Assembly (NCBI GenBank): GCA_963580285.1
Contig: OY757019.1
Span: 65,368,587 to 65,432,586 of the forward strand
Direction of reading: 5' to 3'
DNA: 64,000 bases
Source: Lucinisca nassula
Lineage: Eukaryota > Mollusca > Bivalvia > Lucinida > Lucinidae
Below the pieces are notes generated by a model. That model was not told where the DNA came from, did not search any database, and was given only the letters and a program-made list of their open reading frames with translations. This document shows positions 42,236 to 54,649 of the stretch, piece by piece. Every line of letters starts with the position of its first letter. The first letter of the stretch is position 1. A program made the translations under genes and the position numbers.

Positions 42236-44538
42236 ACATGAGGCACACAGGCCACTATGCTCACCAGATTTCAAGTGGGCACTGCCCACTGACAGCCATG
42301 TCTGGTTTCAATTTATCGATTATAAAGTCTCCCAAATGAGCCCCCATTCCATGTGGACTCTGTATCTGAAATATTAGGCCTTTTATGAAGTGGAGGGGTG
42401 GTACATGGGTTCAACAGAGCCCAGGTTGGTATCACTGAATGTGTCTTATCATAAGGAACAAGAATATATATGGTTTAGGGGTGGGGATGTGTACAGTTCC
42501 AGAGATATAAGACCTTTTAAGCTGTGGAAGGGTCGGAGCATGGCCCTGGCAGACACCAGGAAATCCAAGATTGTTGTCCTTGAATGTGTCTTATCATTAG
42601 GACCAAGAAAATATATTGTTTAGGAGTGGGGATCTGAACTGTTTCTGAGACATGAGGCCTTCTTATGAAGTGAAGTGGAGAGGAATGGCCCGCGTATGAT
42701 TATGAGGTGGGGATCTTAATGGTGTCTGAGATATATGACCTTTTATGAAGTGGAAGGGTGGGCCAAGGCATCAACAAATTGCCCTAGCATAAATACACCC
42801 AAGGTTGATGTGACTGAATGAGTCTTATCAAAAGGAACACAAATATACATGCCTTAGGGGTGGGGATCCGATCAGTTTCTGAGATATATGTCATTTTTTT
42901 AAGTGGAGGGTTGTGGCATGGCCCCAGCGCACTCTGGGAGACCCCTAGTGTGTCTTATCAAAACGAACAAGAGTATTTACGGTTTAGGGATGGGGATCAA
43001 AATGGTTTCTGAGCTATTGGGCCTAATACAAAGTGGAGGGGTGGGGCATGGCCAGGGCACATCCCAGGGGACGCCCAAGTTGGTGTCACTGAATGCATCT
43101 TATCATAAGGAACAAGAATATATATGGTTTTGGGGTGGGGATCTGAATGGTTGCTGACACATATCGCCTTTTATGAAGTGGAGGGGTGGGGCATGGCCCG
43201 GGCACATCCCAGGGGATCCCCAGGTTGGTGTCACTGAATGTGTCTTAACATAAAAAACAAGAATATATATGGTTTTGGGGTGGGGATCTGAATGGCTTCT
43301 GAAATATATCGCCTTTAATAAAGTGGAGGGGGTTGGGCATGTCCCCGGCGCCCCCTGAGGAACCCCTAGGTTGGTATCACTAAATGCATTTTCATAAGGA
43401 ACAAGAATATATATGGTTATGGGGTGGGGATCTAAACAGTTTTCAAGATATTGGGCTTTTTATGAAGTGGAGCGGGTAGGGCATGGGCGGGGCATATCCC
43501 AGAGGACCCCTAGGTTGGTGTCCCTGAACGTGTCTTATTATAAGAAACAAGAATATATATGGATTTGGGGTTGTGATCTGAAAGGTTTCTGAGATAAATC
43601 GCCTTTTATGAAGTGGAGGGGTGGGACATGGCCCCGGCGCACCCGGGTGACCCCTAGGTTGAAATCACTGAATGTATCTTATCATAATGAACAAGAATAT
43701 ATATGGTTTAGGGGTGGGGATCTGAACTGTTTCTGAGATATTGGGCATTTAATGGGGTGGAGGGGATGGGGCAAGGCCCAGGCACATCCCAGGAGACCAC
43801 CAGGTTGGTGTCACTGAATGCGTCTTATCATAAGAAACAAGAATATATATGGTTTTGGGGTGGGGATCTGAATGGCTTCTGAAATATATTGCCTTTTATA
43901 AAGTGGAGGGGGTGGGGCATGACCCCGGCACACCCTGAGGAACCCTTAGGCTGGTATCACTGAATGCCTTTTCATAAGGAACAAGAATATATATGGTTAT
44001 GGGGTGGGGATCTAAACAGTTTTAGAGATATTGGGCCTTTTATGAAGTGAAGGGGGTAGGGCATGGCCTGGGCATATCAAAAAAGAATATATATGGTTTA
44101 GGGGTGGGAATTCTGAATGGCTTCTGAGATATATGGCCTTTTATGCACTGGAGGGGGTGGGGCATGGCCCCGGCACACCCTGGGGGACCCCCAGGTTGGC
44201 ATAAAAGCATGTTCACTCCAGGAATATTTCAATAAAAGTTTCGTCAAAATATCTGCAAAGGTTCGGCAGTAAATGCCATTTTTCTATTTTCCCCATTATA
44301 ATTCTATTGAAACTCTAAGTTGCCATAGCAACCAAAATAATGAGCTGATTTTCATTAAAAACACAAATTTTCGATCCCCCAGCCCAAAGATGCTACAGAA
44401 AAAATTTGGGCCCAATCAGCTTAGTGGCTTCCGAGGAGATGTCGTTTGAAAGTGTTGATGCCAGACATACGACATACGACGCGATGGACAAATGCCTATC
44501 CTAAAAGCTCCCATAGAGCCTTCGGCTCTGGTGAGCTC
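42236..44538 (+). mobile_element. F2 Helentron-like element b, T9 core
   Basis: The left end is decayed (catgaggcacacaggccac, gctcaccaga). The right end has a hairpin gagcc-ttc-ggctc (44516-44528) and tctggtgagct. The core is T9 (~145 bp): tttaggggtggggatctgaa, tttctgagatatatggcc, ttttatgaagtggagggg, ggcatggccccggcacacc, ggttggtatcactgaatg, cttatcataaggaacaagaa. A unique 3' part contains aagttgccatagcaacc. Confidence 0.8.
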
Positions 44539-44690
44539 AAAATACAGGTCCGCTTTTTTTTTCATGCTCATGCCATATATGAAATTTCAAGATCCTAGCT
44601 CAAGCCATTCTGTAGTTTACTTAAAGTGTAACAGACGGACAGAGCAGAACCAATCTGCCCCATCAACTTCTTCTAAGTTGGGGGTATAAT
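44539..44690 (+). mobile_element. F7 right terminus
   Basis: aaaatacaggtccgctt, atgaaatttcaagatcctag, agtgtaacagacggacagag, then a hairpin caactt-cttct-aagttg and ggggtataat. It is continuous with F7 text at 38680 and 52250, so F2 element b sits in the F7 gaaaag-A-run site on its right side. Confidence 0.65.
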
Positions 44691-45058
44691 TAAAAATAAA
44701 CCTGTTAAATATTAACAGATTTTAAACAAAAGTTATTCAGGTCATCTATGCCTTATTAGCAAACAGACTGCAAATATCATGAGCCTAGCTCAAGTGGTTC
44801 TCAAGTTATTTTGTTCACAAGGTTTCCCTATAGCCAAAATGTATAAGTCCATAAAGGGGCATAACTCCATTAAATATTTTCAGAATTTCATCAAAAGTTA
44901 ATCAGGTCATCTACACATTAGACCCAAACTGTATACCAAATATCATGAGCCTAGCAAGCGGTTTTCCAGATATTTTGTTCACAAGGTTTCCCTATAGCCA
45001 CAATGCATAGGTCCAAAAAGGGGCATAACTCAATTAAATATTTTCAGAATTTTGTCAA
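44691..45058. repeat. T4 core units
   Basis: About two units from aacctgttaaatattaacag to cagaattttgtcaa. The array then joins abruptly to F2 T10 text. Confidence 0.85.
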
Positions 45059-45473
45059 TTCCACTGTTTTGCCTTTTTTCAAAACAAATGTCTAAGTGAC
45101 CATATTTGACCTTGACGTAAAACAGGTCAAGGTCAACCAAAGGTCATCATTTGAACAAACTTGGTAGGGCCCGAGTCCCCGATGCTGCATACCAAGTTTT
45201 CAAGAACATCGGCCATTCGGTTCTTGAGAAGAAGATTTTTAAAGGTTTTTACCATATATGGGCATGGCGGCCATATTGGTCATGTGACCCAGTCCTCACA
45301 AACAAACTTTCGTTCCCCCTTCCCACAGAGGCTCCACATGTAATTTGGTTTCAGTTGGCCAAGTAGTTTCAGAGGAGATGCTGTTTGAAAATGTTGACGA
45401 AGACAACGACGACGGACCAATGCCTTTACTTTAAGCTCCCCCGGAGCCTTCGGCTCTGGTGAGCTAAAAATGT
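45059..45473 (+). mobile_element. F2 right half with T10, paralogue of 40080-40432
   Basis: Starts mid-element at ttccactgttttgcc. It continues aggtcaaggtcaaccaaagg, accatatatgggcatggcgg and the end gagcc-ttc-ggctc, tctggtgagcta (45473). The left end is missing. The right flank equals that of the element at 39298. Confidence 0.75.
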
Positions 45474-45714
45474 GCACTTAAGAATAAACCTTGAAATAAG
45501 TATGGCGGTTGTAAATGTTTTAATGTTATAGTGAATATTTTTGCATAAATGTGCAAAAGTTTCTTCAAAATATCTGAAAAGGTTTGGCAGTAAATGCCAT
45601 TTTTCTATTTTCCCCATTATAATTATATGGAAATTCAAAGTTGCCATAGCAACCAAAATAATGAGCTGATTTTCATTAAAAACACAAACTTTCAATCCCC
45701 CAGCCCCAGGGGAC
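45474..45714. repeat. duplicated flank joined to F2 3' fragment
   Basis: 45474-45550 matches 40433-40510. It then jumps to F2 text (ggcagtaaatgccatttttc, aagttgccatagcaacc, cattaaaaacacaaac, tcaatcccccagccc) before T4 resumes at 45715. It is a rearranged patchwork. Confidence 0.6.
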
Positions 45715-46968
45715 AGACTGCCAAATATCATGAGCCTAGTTCAAGTGGTTCTCCAGTTATTTTGTTCACAAGGTTTCCCTTTAGCCAAAATGTTTAAGTC
45801 CAAAAAGGGGCATAACTCCATTAAATATTTTCAGAATTTCATCAAAGGTTAATCAGGTCATCTACACATTAGACCCAAACTGTATGCCAAATATCATGAG
45901 CCTAGCTCAAGTGGTTCTCCAGATATTTTGTTCACAATGTTTCCCTATAGCCACAATGCACAAGTCCAAAACGGGCATAACTCAATTAAATAGTTTCAGA
46001 ATTTCATCAAAAGATAATCAGGTCATTTAAACATTAGACCCAAACTGTATGCCTAATATAATGAGCTTAGCTCAAGTGGTTCTCCAGATATTTTGTTCAC
46101 AAGGTTTCCTTATAGCCACAATCCATAAGTCCAAAAAGGAGCACAACTCCGTTAAATATTTCCAGCATCAAAAGCTAATCTGGTCATTAGACCCAAACTG
46201 TATGCCAAATATCATGAGCCTAGCTCAAGCAGTTCTCCAGATATTTTGTTCACAGGGTTTCCCTATAGCCACAATGCGTAAGTCCAAAAAGGGGCATAAC
46301 GCCATTAAATATTTTCGGAATTTCGTCAAAAGTTAATCAGGTCATCTACACATTAGACCCAAACTGTATGCCAAATATCATGAACCTAGCTCAAGCGGTT
46401 CTCCAGATACTTTGTTCACAAGGTTTCCCCAGAGCCAGAATGCTTAAGTCGAAAAAGGCGCATAACTCCGTTCGGAATTTGGTCAAAAGTTAATCAGCTC
46501 ATTTACACATTAGACCCAAACTGTATGCCAAATATCATGAGCCTAGCTCAAGTTGTTCACAAGGTTTCTTTTTTTTATTTTTTGGTTTGGGTTTTACGGC
46601 CCTTTCAAGATTATTTCACTCATATCGAGCTGATCGTTAATCAGAGGTGGGCGAAAACGGGAGTACCCGGAGAAAAACCACCTGACCTTCCATTGCAGAA
46701 CTTGGCGTCTCACACGTGGCCCGCACAAGGTTTCTCTATAGCCACAATGCATAAGTCCAAAAAGGGGCATAACTCCGTTAAATATTTACGGAATTTCGTC
46801 AAAAGTTAATCAGGTCATCTACACATTAGACCCAAACTGTATGCTAAATATCATGAGCCTAGCTCAAGTGGTTCTCCAGATACTTTGTTTACAAGGTTTC
46901 CCTATAGCCAAAATGCGGAAGTCCAAAAAGGGGCATAACTCCGCAAGGACAAGTCCGATGGAAAAGAA
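45715..46968. repeat. T4 core array (F7 host)
   Basis: About seven T4 units with uninterrupted gtccaaaaaggggcataac sites, which act as empty-site controls for the F1 insertions at 26002 and 28095. A SINE-T lies at 46570-46723. The array ends ccgcaaggacaagtccgatg, gaaaag, where F2 element c enters. Confidence 0.9.
46558..46735 (-). mobile_element. SINE-T body, 5'-truncated
   Basis: 154 bp (46570-46723) flanked by the exact duplication cacaaggtttct (46558-46569, 46724-46735) taken from the T4 unit. It contains acggccctttcaagattatt, gatcgttaatcagagg and acttggcgtctcacacgtgg. The tRNA head is missing. Confidence 0.92.
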
Positions 46969-48701
46969 AACAAGAGGCCCATGGGCCACAATGCCCACCA
47001 GAGCTCAGGCGGGCACTGCCCACTGAAAGCCATGTATGGTTTCAGGTTTTATTTTATTGATTATAAAGTCTCCCAAACAAACCCCCATTTCCAAATGTAT
47101 CTGAAATATTCAGCCTTTTATGAGGAGGAGGGATGAGACATGGACCCAACAGAGCCCAGGCTGGTATCACTGAATCCATCTTATCATAAGGCATAAACAT
47201 ATAAGGTTTAGGGGTTGAGATGTGAACTGTTCCTTTTAAGCTGCAGAGGGGTTGAAGCATGGCCCTGGCAGACCCCAGTAAAGCTGAGATATTGGGCTTT
47301 TACCAAGTGCAGGGGGAGGGGCATAGCCCCTGCTCATCCTAGAGGACCCCCAGATTGGTGCCACTGAATGCGTCTTATCATAAGAAACAAGAATATACAT
47401 GGTTTTGGGGTGGGGATATGAACAGTTTCTGAGATATTCGGCCTTTTATGAAGTGGAGGGGTTGGGGCATAAGCCCCGCCACATTCTAGGGGACCCCAAG
47501 ACTGGTGTCACTGAATGCGTCTTATCATAAGAAAGAGTTTCCGAGATATATCACCTTTTACGAAGTGGAGGGTTGGGGCATAGCCCTGGTGCGGCCTGGG
47601 AGATCCTTAGGCTGTTATCACTGAATGCATCTTATCATAAGGAACAAGAATTTATATGGTTTAGGGGTGGGTATCTGAATGGTTTCTGAGATATTGGGCC
47701 TTTTATGAAGTGGAGGGGTCGGGCATAGCCCCCTTGCGACCAAGGAAACCCTAAGGTTGGTATCACTAAATGCGTCTTACCATAAGGAACAAAAATTTAA
47801 ATGGTTTAGGGGTGGGGATATGAACAGTTTCTGAGATATTCGGCCTTTTATGAAGTGGAGGGGTTGGGGCATAAGCCCCGCCACATTCTAGGGGACCCCA
47901 AGACTGGTGTCACTGAATGCGTCTTATCATAAGAAACAAGAATATATATAGTTTAGGGGTTGGGATCTGAATGGTTTCTGAGATATATGGCATTTATGAA
48001 GTGGAAGGGTGGGGCATGGCCCCAGCGCAACCCCGAGAGACCCCAAGGTTGGTATCACTGAATGCATCTTATCATAAGGAACAAGAATATATACGGTTTA
48101 GGGGTTGGGGTCTGTAAGGTTTCTGATATATAAGGCATTTTATGAAGTGGAGGGGGCAGGGCATGGCTCCGGCACAGCTTAGGGAACCCCCCAGGTTGAC
48201 ATAAAAGCATAATTATGGCTGAGAGAAGTTTACTCAAGGAACATGTTTATGTAAGTTTTTTCAAAATATCTGCAATGACTTGGCAGTAAATGCCATTTTT
48301 CAGTTTTCCCCATTATAAGTCAATGGAAACTCTAAAATGCCATAGCAACAAAACTAAAAGGCCAAATTTCATAAAAAAACACAAAACCTGTAAAGGCAAA
48401 AATGGTGAATATTTTCATTAAGGCTCAACCTCCTAGAGCATATGGTTTCTGAGGAGATAATTTTTCAATTATTTTTTTGTCTATTTTTTGCATTTTGGTT
48501 TCCATGGCAACCAATAAAAATGAGCAGAAGGCCTAAAAACATACAGCAGATAGTAGATTGCCTATGGAAGATTTCTATGAAAGTTTTGTCAAAATACCTG
48601 CAGAGGCTAGGCAGTAAATGCCATTTTTCAATTTTCCCCATTATAAGTCTATGGAAACTACAAGTTGCCATAGCAACCAAACTAATGAGCCGATTTTGAT
48701 A

Positions 48702-51700
48702 AACAAGAGGCCCATGGGCCACAATGCTCACCAGAACTCAGGCGGACACTGCCCACTGGCAGCCATGTATGGTTTCAGGTTTTAATTTATTGATTATAAA
48801 GTCTCCCAAACAAACCCCCATTTCAAAATGAGCACCCATGTGGACTCTGTATCTGAAATATTAGGCCTTTTATGAGGAGGAAGGATGAGACATGGACCCA
48901 ACAGAGCCCTGAATGGTATCACTGAATCCATCTTATCATAAGGCACATGAATATATATGGTTTAGGGGTTGGGATGTGTACTGTTCCTGAGATATAAGGC
49001 CTTTTAAGCTGCTAAGGGGTTGGAGCATGGCTCTGGCAGACCCCAGGAAAGCCAAGATTGTTGTCGCTGAATGTGTCTTATAATAAGGACCAAGAAAATA
49101 TATTGTTTAGGGGTGGGGATATGAACAGTTTCCAAGATATGAGGCCCTCTTATGAAACTAGACAAAAGTTCCCAGTGGGGCACGTATACCCCCGGCCAGT
49201 GCCATCACCTCAGCTGAAACAAGAACTACAAAGGGAAATAACTCTAAAAGACCTGACCCCTTGGCCCTTATTTTCTTTCCCCCAATACAACTAGTCATAC
49301 TGATCATGTTTGCAAAATTTCAAGTTTCTATGTACAGTAGTTATTGAGAAATCTTTGACACAAAATAAAAATATACACTATTAAACAGCAAGAACTACAA
49401 AGGGAAATAACTCTAAAAGGCCTGACCCTTGGCCCTTATTTTCTTTCCCACAATACAAGTAGTCATACTGATCATGTGTGCAAAATTTCAAGTTTCTATG
49501 TGAAGCAGTTCCTGAGATATCTTTGACACAAAATAATTGTTTACGGACACACAGACAGACAGAAAGACAGATGGAAAAGACAAAAACTATATACCCCCAT
49601 TGCATACTTCGTATGCCGGGGGTATAATGATGAGGAGAGGAATGGCCCCTGTGGACCACCAAGTTTGTGTGACTGAATGTGTCTAATCATAAGAAACAAG
49701 AATATATATGATTATGAGGTGGGGATCTTAATGGTGTCTGAGATATATGGCCTTTAATGAAGTAGTGGCGTGGGCCATGGCATCAGCATGTTGCCCTAGC
49801 ACATAGAGACCGCGCATTGATGTGAGTGAATGAGTCTTATTATAGGGAACACAAATATACATATTTTAGGGGTGGGGATCTGAACAGTTTCTGAGATATA
49901 TGGCATTTTATGAAGTGGAAGGGTGGGGCATAGCCCCAGCACACCCCCAGAGACCCCTAGGTTGGTATCACTGAATGTGTCTCATCATAAGGAACAAGAA
50001 TATATATGGTTTAGGGGTGGGGGTTCTGAATGGTTTCTGAGATATTGAGCCTTTTACGAAGTGGAGGGGGTTGGGCATGGCCCGGGCACATCCCAGAGGA
50101 CCCCCAGGTTGGTTTCAATGAATGTGTCTTATCATAAGAAACAAGAATACATATGGCTCTGGGATGGGGATCTGAATGGTTTCCGAGACATATCACCTTT
50201 TATGAAGTGAAGTTGTGGGGCACAGCCCACGTGCAGCCCGGGAGACCCTTAGATTGGTATCACTGAATGCGTCTTATCATAAGGAACAAGAATTTATATG
50301 CTTTAGGGGTGGGGATCTGAACGGTTTCTGAGATATTGAGCTTTTACTAAGTGCAGGGGGTGGGGCATAGCCCTGGCACATCCTAGGGGACCCCCAGATT
50401 GGTGTCACTGAATGCGTCTTTTCATAAGAAACAAGAATATACATGGTTTTGGGGTGGGGATCTGAAGGGTTTCCGAGATATATCACCTTTTATGAAGTGG
50501 AAGGTTGGGGCATAGCCCTGGTGCGGCCTGGGAGATCCTTAGGTTGATATCACTGAATGCATCTTAACATAAGGAACAAGAATTTATATGGTTTAGGGGT
50601 GGGGATCTGAACTGTTTCTGAGATATTGGGCCTTTTATGAAGTGGAGGGGTCGGGCATAGCCCCCGTGCGGCCAGGGAGACCCTAAGGTTGGTATCACTG
50701 AATGCGTCTTATCATAAGGAACAAGAATTTAAGCGGTTCAGGGGTGGGGATCTGAACGGTTTCTGAGATATTCAGCCTTTTACGAAGTGGAGGGGGTGGG
50801 GCATAAGCCCCGCCACATCCTAGGGGACCCTCAGATTGGTGTCACTGAATGCATAAGAAACAAGAATATATATAGTTTAGGGGTGGGGATCTTAATGGTT
50901 TCTGAGATATATGGCATTTATGAAGTGGAAGGGCGGGGCATGGCCCCAGCCCACCCCAGAGAGACCCCAAGGTTGGTATCACTGAATGTGTCTTATCATA
51001 ACGAACAAGAATATATATGGTTTAGGGGTGGGGATCTTAATGGTTTCTGAGATAAATGGCATTTTATGAAGTGGAGGGGGTGGGGTATGTCCCCGGCACA
51101 TCCCGGGGGGGCCCCAAGGTTGGTGTCACTTAATAAATCTTAGCATAAGGAACAAGAATATATATAGTTTAGTGGTGGGGATCTCAATGGTTTCTGAGAT
51201 AAATGGCATTTTATGAAATAGAGGGGGCAGGGCATGTCCCCGGCACATCCGGGGGGACCCCCAGGTTGGTGTCACTTAATGCATCTTATCATAAGGAACA
51301 AGAATATATATGGTTTAGGGGTTGGGATCTGTAAGGTTTCTGAGATATAAGGCATTTTATGAAGCGGAGGGGGCGGGGCATGGCTCCGGCACAACCTAAG
51401 GGCCCCCAGGTTGACATAAAAGCATATGGCTGAGAGAAGTTTACTCAAGGAACATGTTTATGTAAGTTTTGTCAAAATATCTGCAATGACTTGGCAGTAA
51501 ATGCCATTTTTCAGTTTACCCCATTATAAGTCAATGGAAACTCTAAGTTGCCATAGCAACAAAACTAAAAGGCCAAATTTCATAAAAAAACACAAAACCT
51601 GTAAAGGCAAATATGGTGAATATTTTCATATAGTCTCAGCCTCCTAGAGCATATGGTTTCTGAGGAGATGATTTTTTAAGTATTTTTTGTCTATTTTTTT

Positions 51701-52082
51701 TATTTTGGTTTCCATGGCAACCAACGAAAATGAGCAGAAGGCCTAAAATCATACGGCAGATAGTAGATCGCCTATGGAACATTTCTTTGAAAGTTTTGTT
51801 CCAATATCTGCAAAGGCTTGGCAGTTAATGCCATTTTTCAATTTTCCCCATTATAAGTCTATGGGAGCTCTAAGTTGCTATAGCAACCAAACTAATGGGC
51901 CAATTTTCTTAAAAAACACAAACTTTCAATCCCCCAGCCCAAGGATGCTACAGATGAAATTTGGACTCAATCGGCCCAGTGGCTTCAGAGGAGATGTCGT
52001 TTGAAAGTGTTGACGACGCAGACGACGACGGACAACTGCCTATCCTAAAAGCTCCCCCGGAGCCTTCGGCTCTGGTGAGCTA
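48702..52082 (+). mobile_element. F2 Helentron-like element d, nested in element c
   Basis: The left end has ggcccatgggcc then gctcaccaga. The right end has gacgcagacgacgacggac, a hairpin gagcc-ttc-ggctc (52060-52072) and tctggtgagcta. The host text gattttgata | aaaacacaaactttc is continuous around it. Uninterrupted versions (gattttcattaaaaacac) occur at 44352 and 45670. The core is T9, with two 3' core-like tails (51430-51720 and 51780-52010). Confidence 0.85.
49156..49628 (+). mobile_element. F3 Helentron-like element a, two core units
   Basis: The left end has aactagacaaaag, a hairpin near gttccc-agtg-gggcac and gtatacccccggc. The right end has actatatacccccat, a hairpin gcatac-ttc-gtatgc and cgggggtataat. 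Two 169 bp core units start at 49221 and 49390 (aagaactacaaagggaaata). It is inserted in a T9 unit. No ORF. Confidence 0.85.
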
Positions 52083-52247
52083 AAAACACAAACTTTCAAA
52101 CCCCCAGCCAAAGGATGCTAGAGATTAAATTTGGGCCCAATCGGCCCAGTGGCTTCAGAGGAGATGTCGTTTGAAAGTGTTGACGCCAGACGACAGACAA
52201 CTGCCTATCCTATGAGCTCCCCCGGAGTCTTCAGCTCTGGTGAGCTA

Positions 52248-52430
52248 AAAAATAAGGGTCCGCTTATTTTTCATGCTCATGCCATAAATGAAATTTCTAG
52301 ATCCTAGCTCAAGCCAATTTGTAGTTAACCTAGGTACTTAAAGCGTAACGGACAGACAGACAGAGCAGAAGCATATTGCCCCTCCAACTGCTTTGAAGTT
52401 CTGGGCATAAAAAGGGATATAAATCTTATT
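52248..52430 (+). mobile_element. F7 right terminus
   Basis: aataagggtccgcttatttt, tgaaatttctagatcctag, aaagcgtaacggacagacag, then cccctccaact-gctttg-aagttctggg and cataaaaagg. Same order as 44539-44690. Confidence 0.65.
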
Positions 52431-52842
52431 ACTTGTGAGAGAGTTACGGTTCTTGCACTCTGCACTGCCTCTAATGGCCATCTATCAATGTATCAAGTTT
52501 CACTAAATTCCCTTCTATACTAGACTGCTACACGGACTTCTATTTTAAAATAGACGACTGTAGTGATTTTTCCGAGCGCTTCAGTAGGTCGATGACTATA
52601 CATCACAGAATGTAAACCTGTCTGATGAAGTCTCTTCTTTTATTTATAGAACATTACTGTGATACCTGCATAAATTTACTTTCACCCCTCCTAATAAATG
52701 CAGCTTTTTATTAAGGAATTGCAATTTCACAGTATTCTGAAGGTAAAGATTAGTCTTCTACTAAAAACAAAGATTAGAATAGCCTCACTGAGGTGGTTAT
52801 AGGAACCCTGAAGGATTGAGAATAAGGAAAAGAAGACAACTT
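52431..52842. other. no gene seen
   Basis: The first ~80 bp (gttacggttcttgcactctg, tatcaagtttcactaaatt) is a decayed core unit similar to 19430-19520. The rest is AT-rich and unrecognised. Confidence 0.45.
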
Positions 52843-54293
52843 TTTATCCCCTGAACGACCGAATAGGTTCGGGGGATATAGCGATCAGGCTTACATCCGT
52901 CCATCCATCTGTCCGTCCATATGTAGATGCAACCTTGTGATGGCCATAACTCCTATACCCTTTGAGATTCATTGATGGTTCTTGGCACAATTGTTCACAA
53001 GGCTGAGACAGCGTGTCATGCGCAAGAACCAGAACTCTGGATGCCATACTTTTTTAGTTATCTCCTCTTTTAATAAAATAGAATGACTACTTTGTGATGG
53101 CCATAACTCCAATACCCTTTGAGATATATTGATGGTACCTGGCACAGTTGTTCACAAGGCTGAGACAGTGTGTCATGCACAAGAACCACAACTCTGGTTG
53201 CCATGGTTTTTGAGTAATATCCCCTTCTAATAAAATAGAGTGACTACCTTGTGATGGCCATAACTCCGATACCCTTTAAGATATATTGATGATACCTGGC
53301 ATAGTTGTTCACAAGGCCGAGACGGTGTGTCATGCACAAGAACCACAACTCTGGGTGCCAAGGTTTTTGAGATATCTCACCTTCCAATAATATAGAATCA
53401 CTACCTTGTGATGGCCACATCTCCAATACTCTTTGAGATATATTGATGGTACTTGGTACAGTTGTACATGAGGTTAAGCAGGTGTGTCACGTGCAAGAAC
53501 CACAACTCTGGGTGCCCTGGTTTTTGAATTATCTCCCCTGACAATATAACCTTGTGATGGCCATAACTCCAATACCCTTTGAGATATATTGATGGTACTT
53601 GGCACAATTGTATACAAGGTTGAGACGTCGCTTCATGCCTAAGAACCACAACTCTGGGTGCTATGATATTTGAGTTATCTCCCCTTCCAATATAACAGTA
53701 TGACCACCTAGTGATTACCGGATCTCCAAAACCCTTTGAGATATATTGGTGGTACTTGATGCAGATGTACATAGGTTAAGCAGGTGCGTCATGCTCAAGA
53801 ATTGCAACTCTTGGTGCTCTTGTTTTTTAGTTATCTCCCCTGACAATATAACCTTGTGATGGCCATAACACCAACACCCTTTGAGATATACTGAAGGAAC
53901 TTGGCGCAATTGTATACAAGGTACAGAAAGGGTGTCATGTGCAAGAACCACAACTGTTGGTGCTGTGGTATTTGAGTTATCTACCCTTCCAATATAACAG
54001 TATGACCAGCTTGTGATCACCATATCTCCAATACCCTTTGAACACATTGATGGTACTTTGTACAGAAATACATGAGCTTAAGCAGGCATGTCATGCGCAA
54101 GAACCACAATTCTGAGTGCCCTGGTTTTTTAGTTATCTCCCCTGGCAGTATAATATTGTGATGGCCATAACTGCAATACTTTTGTGATATATTGCTGGTT
54201 TAATTCTCCTGCACTTTCTATTGGTGAACAATCTTCTGAAGGCCATTTTGGCTTTTGCTCGGGGGATTTGCCATCTCTTCCGATGGCTATTTT
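52843..54293 (-). mobile_element. F6 Helentron-like element, reverse strand
   Basis: Read on the minus strand, the left end at 54293 has a hairpin gccatc-ggaaga-gatggc then aaatcccccgagc. The right end at 52843 has a gacggacagatggatggacg tract, a hairpin ccgaa-ccta-ttcgg and gttcaggggataaaa. The core is T12 (~155 bp, about nine units; plus-strand text ccttgtgatggccataactc, tttgagatatattgatggta, gtgtcatgcgcaagaaccac). It is the only clear reverse-oriented member. Confidence 0.75.
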
Positions 54294-54465
54294 TTACAAC
54301 ATGCAATAGATCTAATACTTTTTATCGCATTGGTATGTTAATAACATGTATCAGATGTATGTTTTTAATAATGAGCTGGCGCATGACAAAGCCTACGATA
54401 AGACCGGTGCGATCAGCAGAGACTCAAATTAACCTGTGCACCCATCTATTAGCCTACAGTAGGTA
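54294..54465. other. no feature recognised
   Basis: Short low-copy stretch between F6 and FB2. Confidence 0.4.
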
Positions 54466-54540
54466 AATGCGATCAGCGAAAGACTCTGATTGGACTGCGC
54501 AAATGCGCAGGCTGATCTAAGTCTTCGCTGGTCGCTCAAG
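54466..54540. repeat. FB2 fold-back element
   Basis: gcgatcagcgaaagact faces agtcttcgctggtcgc, with an inner gactgcgcaaatgcgcag. About 66 bp folds almost completely. Confidence 0.7.
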
Positions 54541-54649
54541 ACTTCTTGCAGATTTTGCAATGCGCTGGCTCAATTTATTAATGTTTCACACTGTGACGCA
54601 AACAATCCTGCAAATCAACCCAATAAATCTTAAACAATTATGTAGACCT

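Larger units (their letters stand above)
46969..52247 (+). mobile_element. F2 Helentron-like element c, host of element d
   Basis: The left end has ggcccatgggcc then gcccaccagag. The right end has gagtc-ttc-agctc (one stem pair lost) and tctggtgagcta at 52240-52247. The core is T9. It sits in F7 between gaaaag and aataagggtccgc; the empty site is at 38667. Another F2 element (48702-52082) interrupts its 3' part. Confidence 0.8.
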
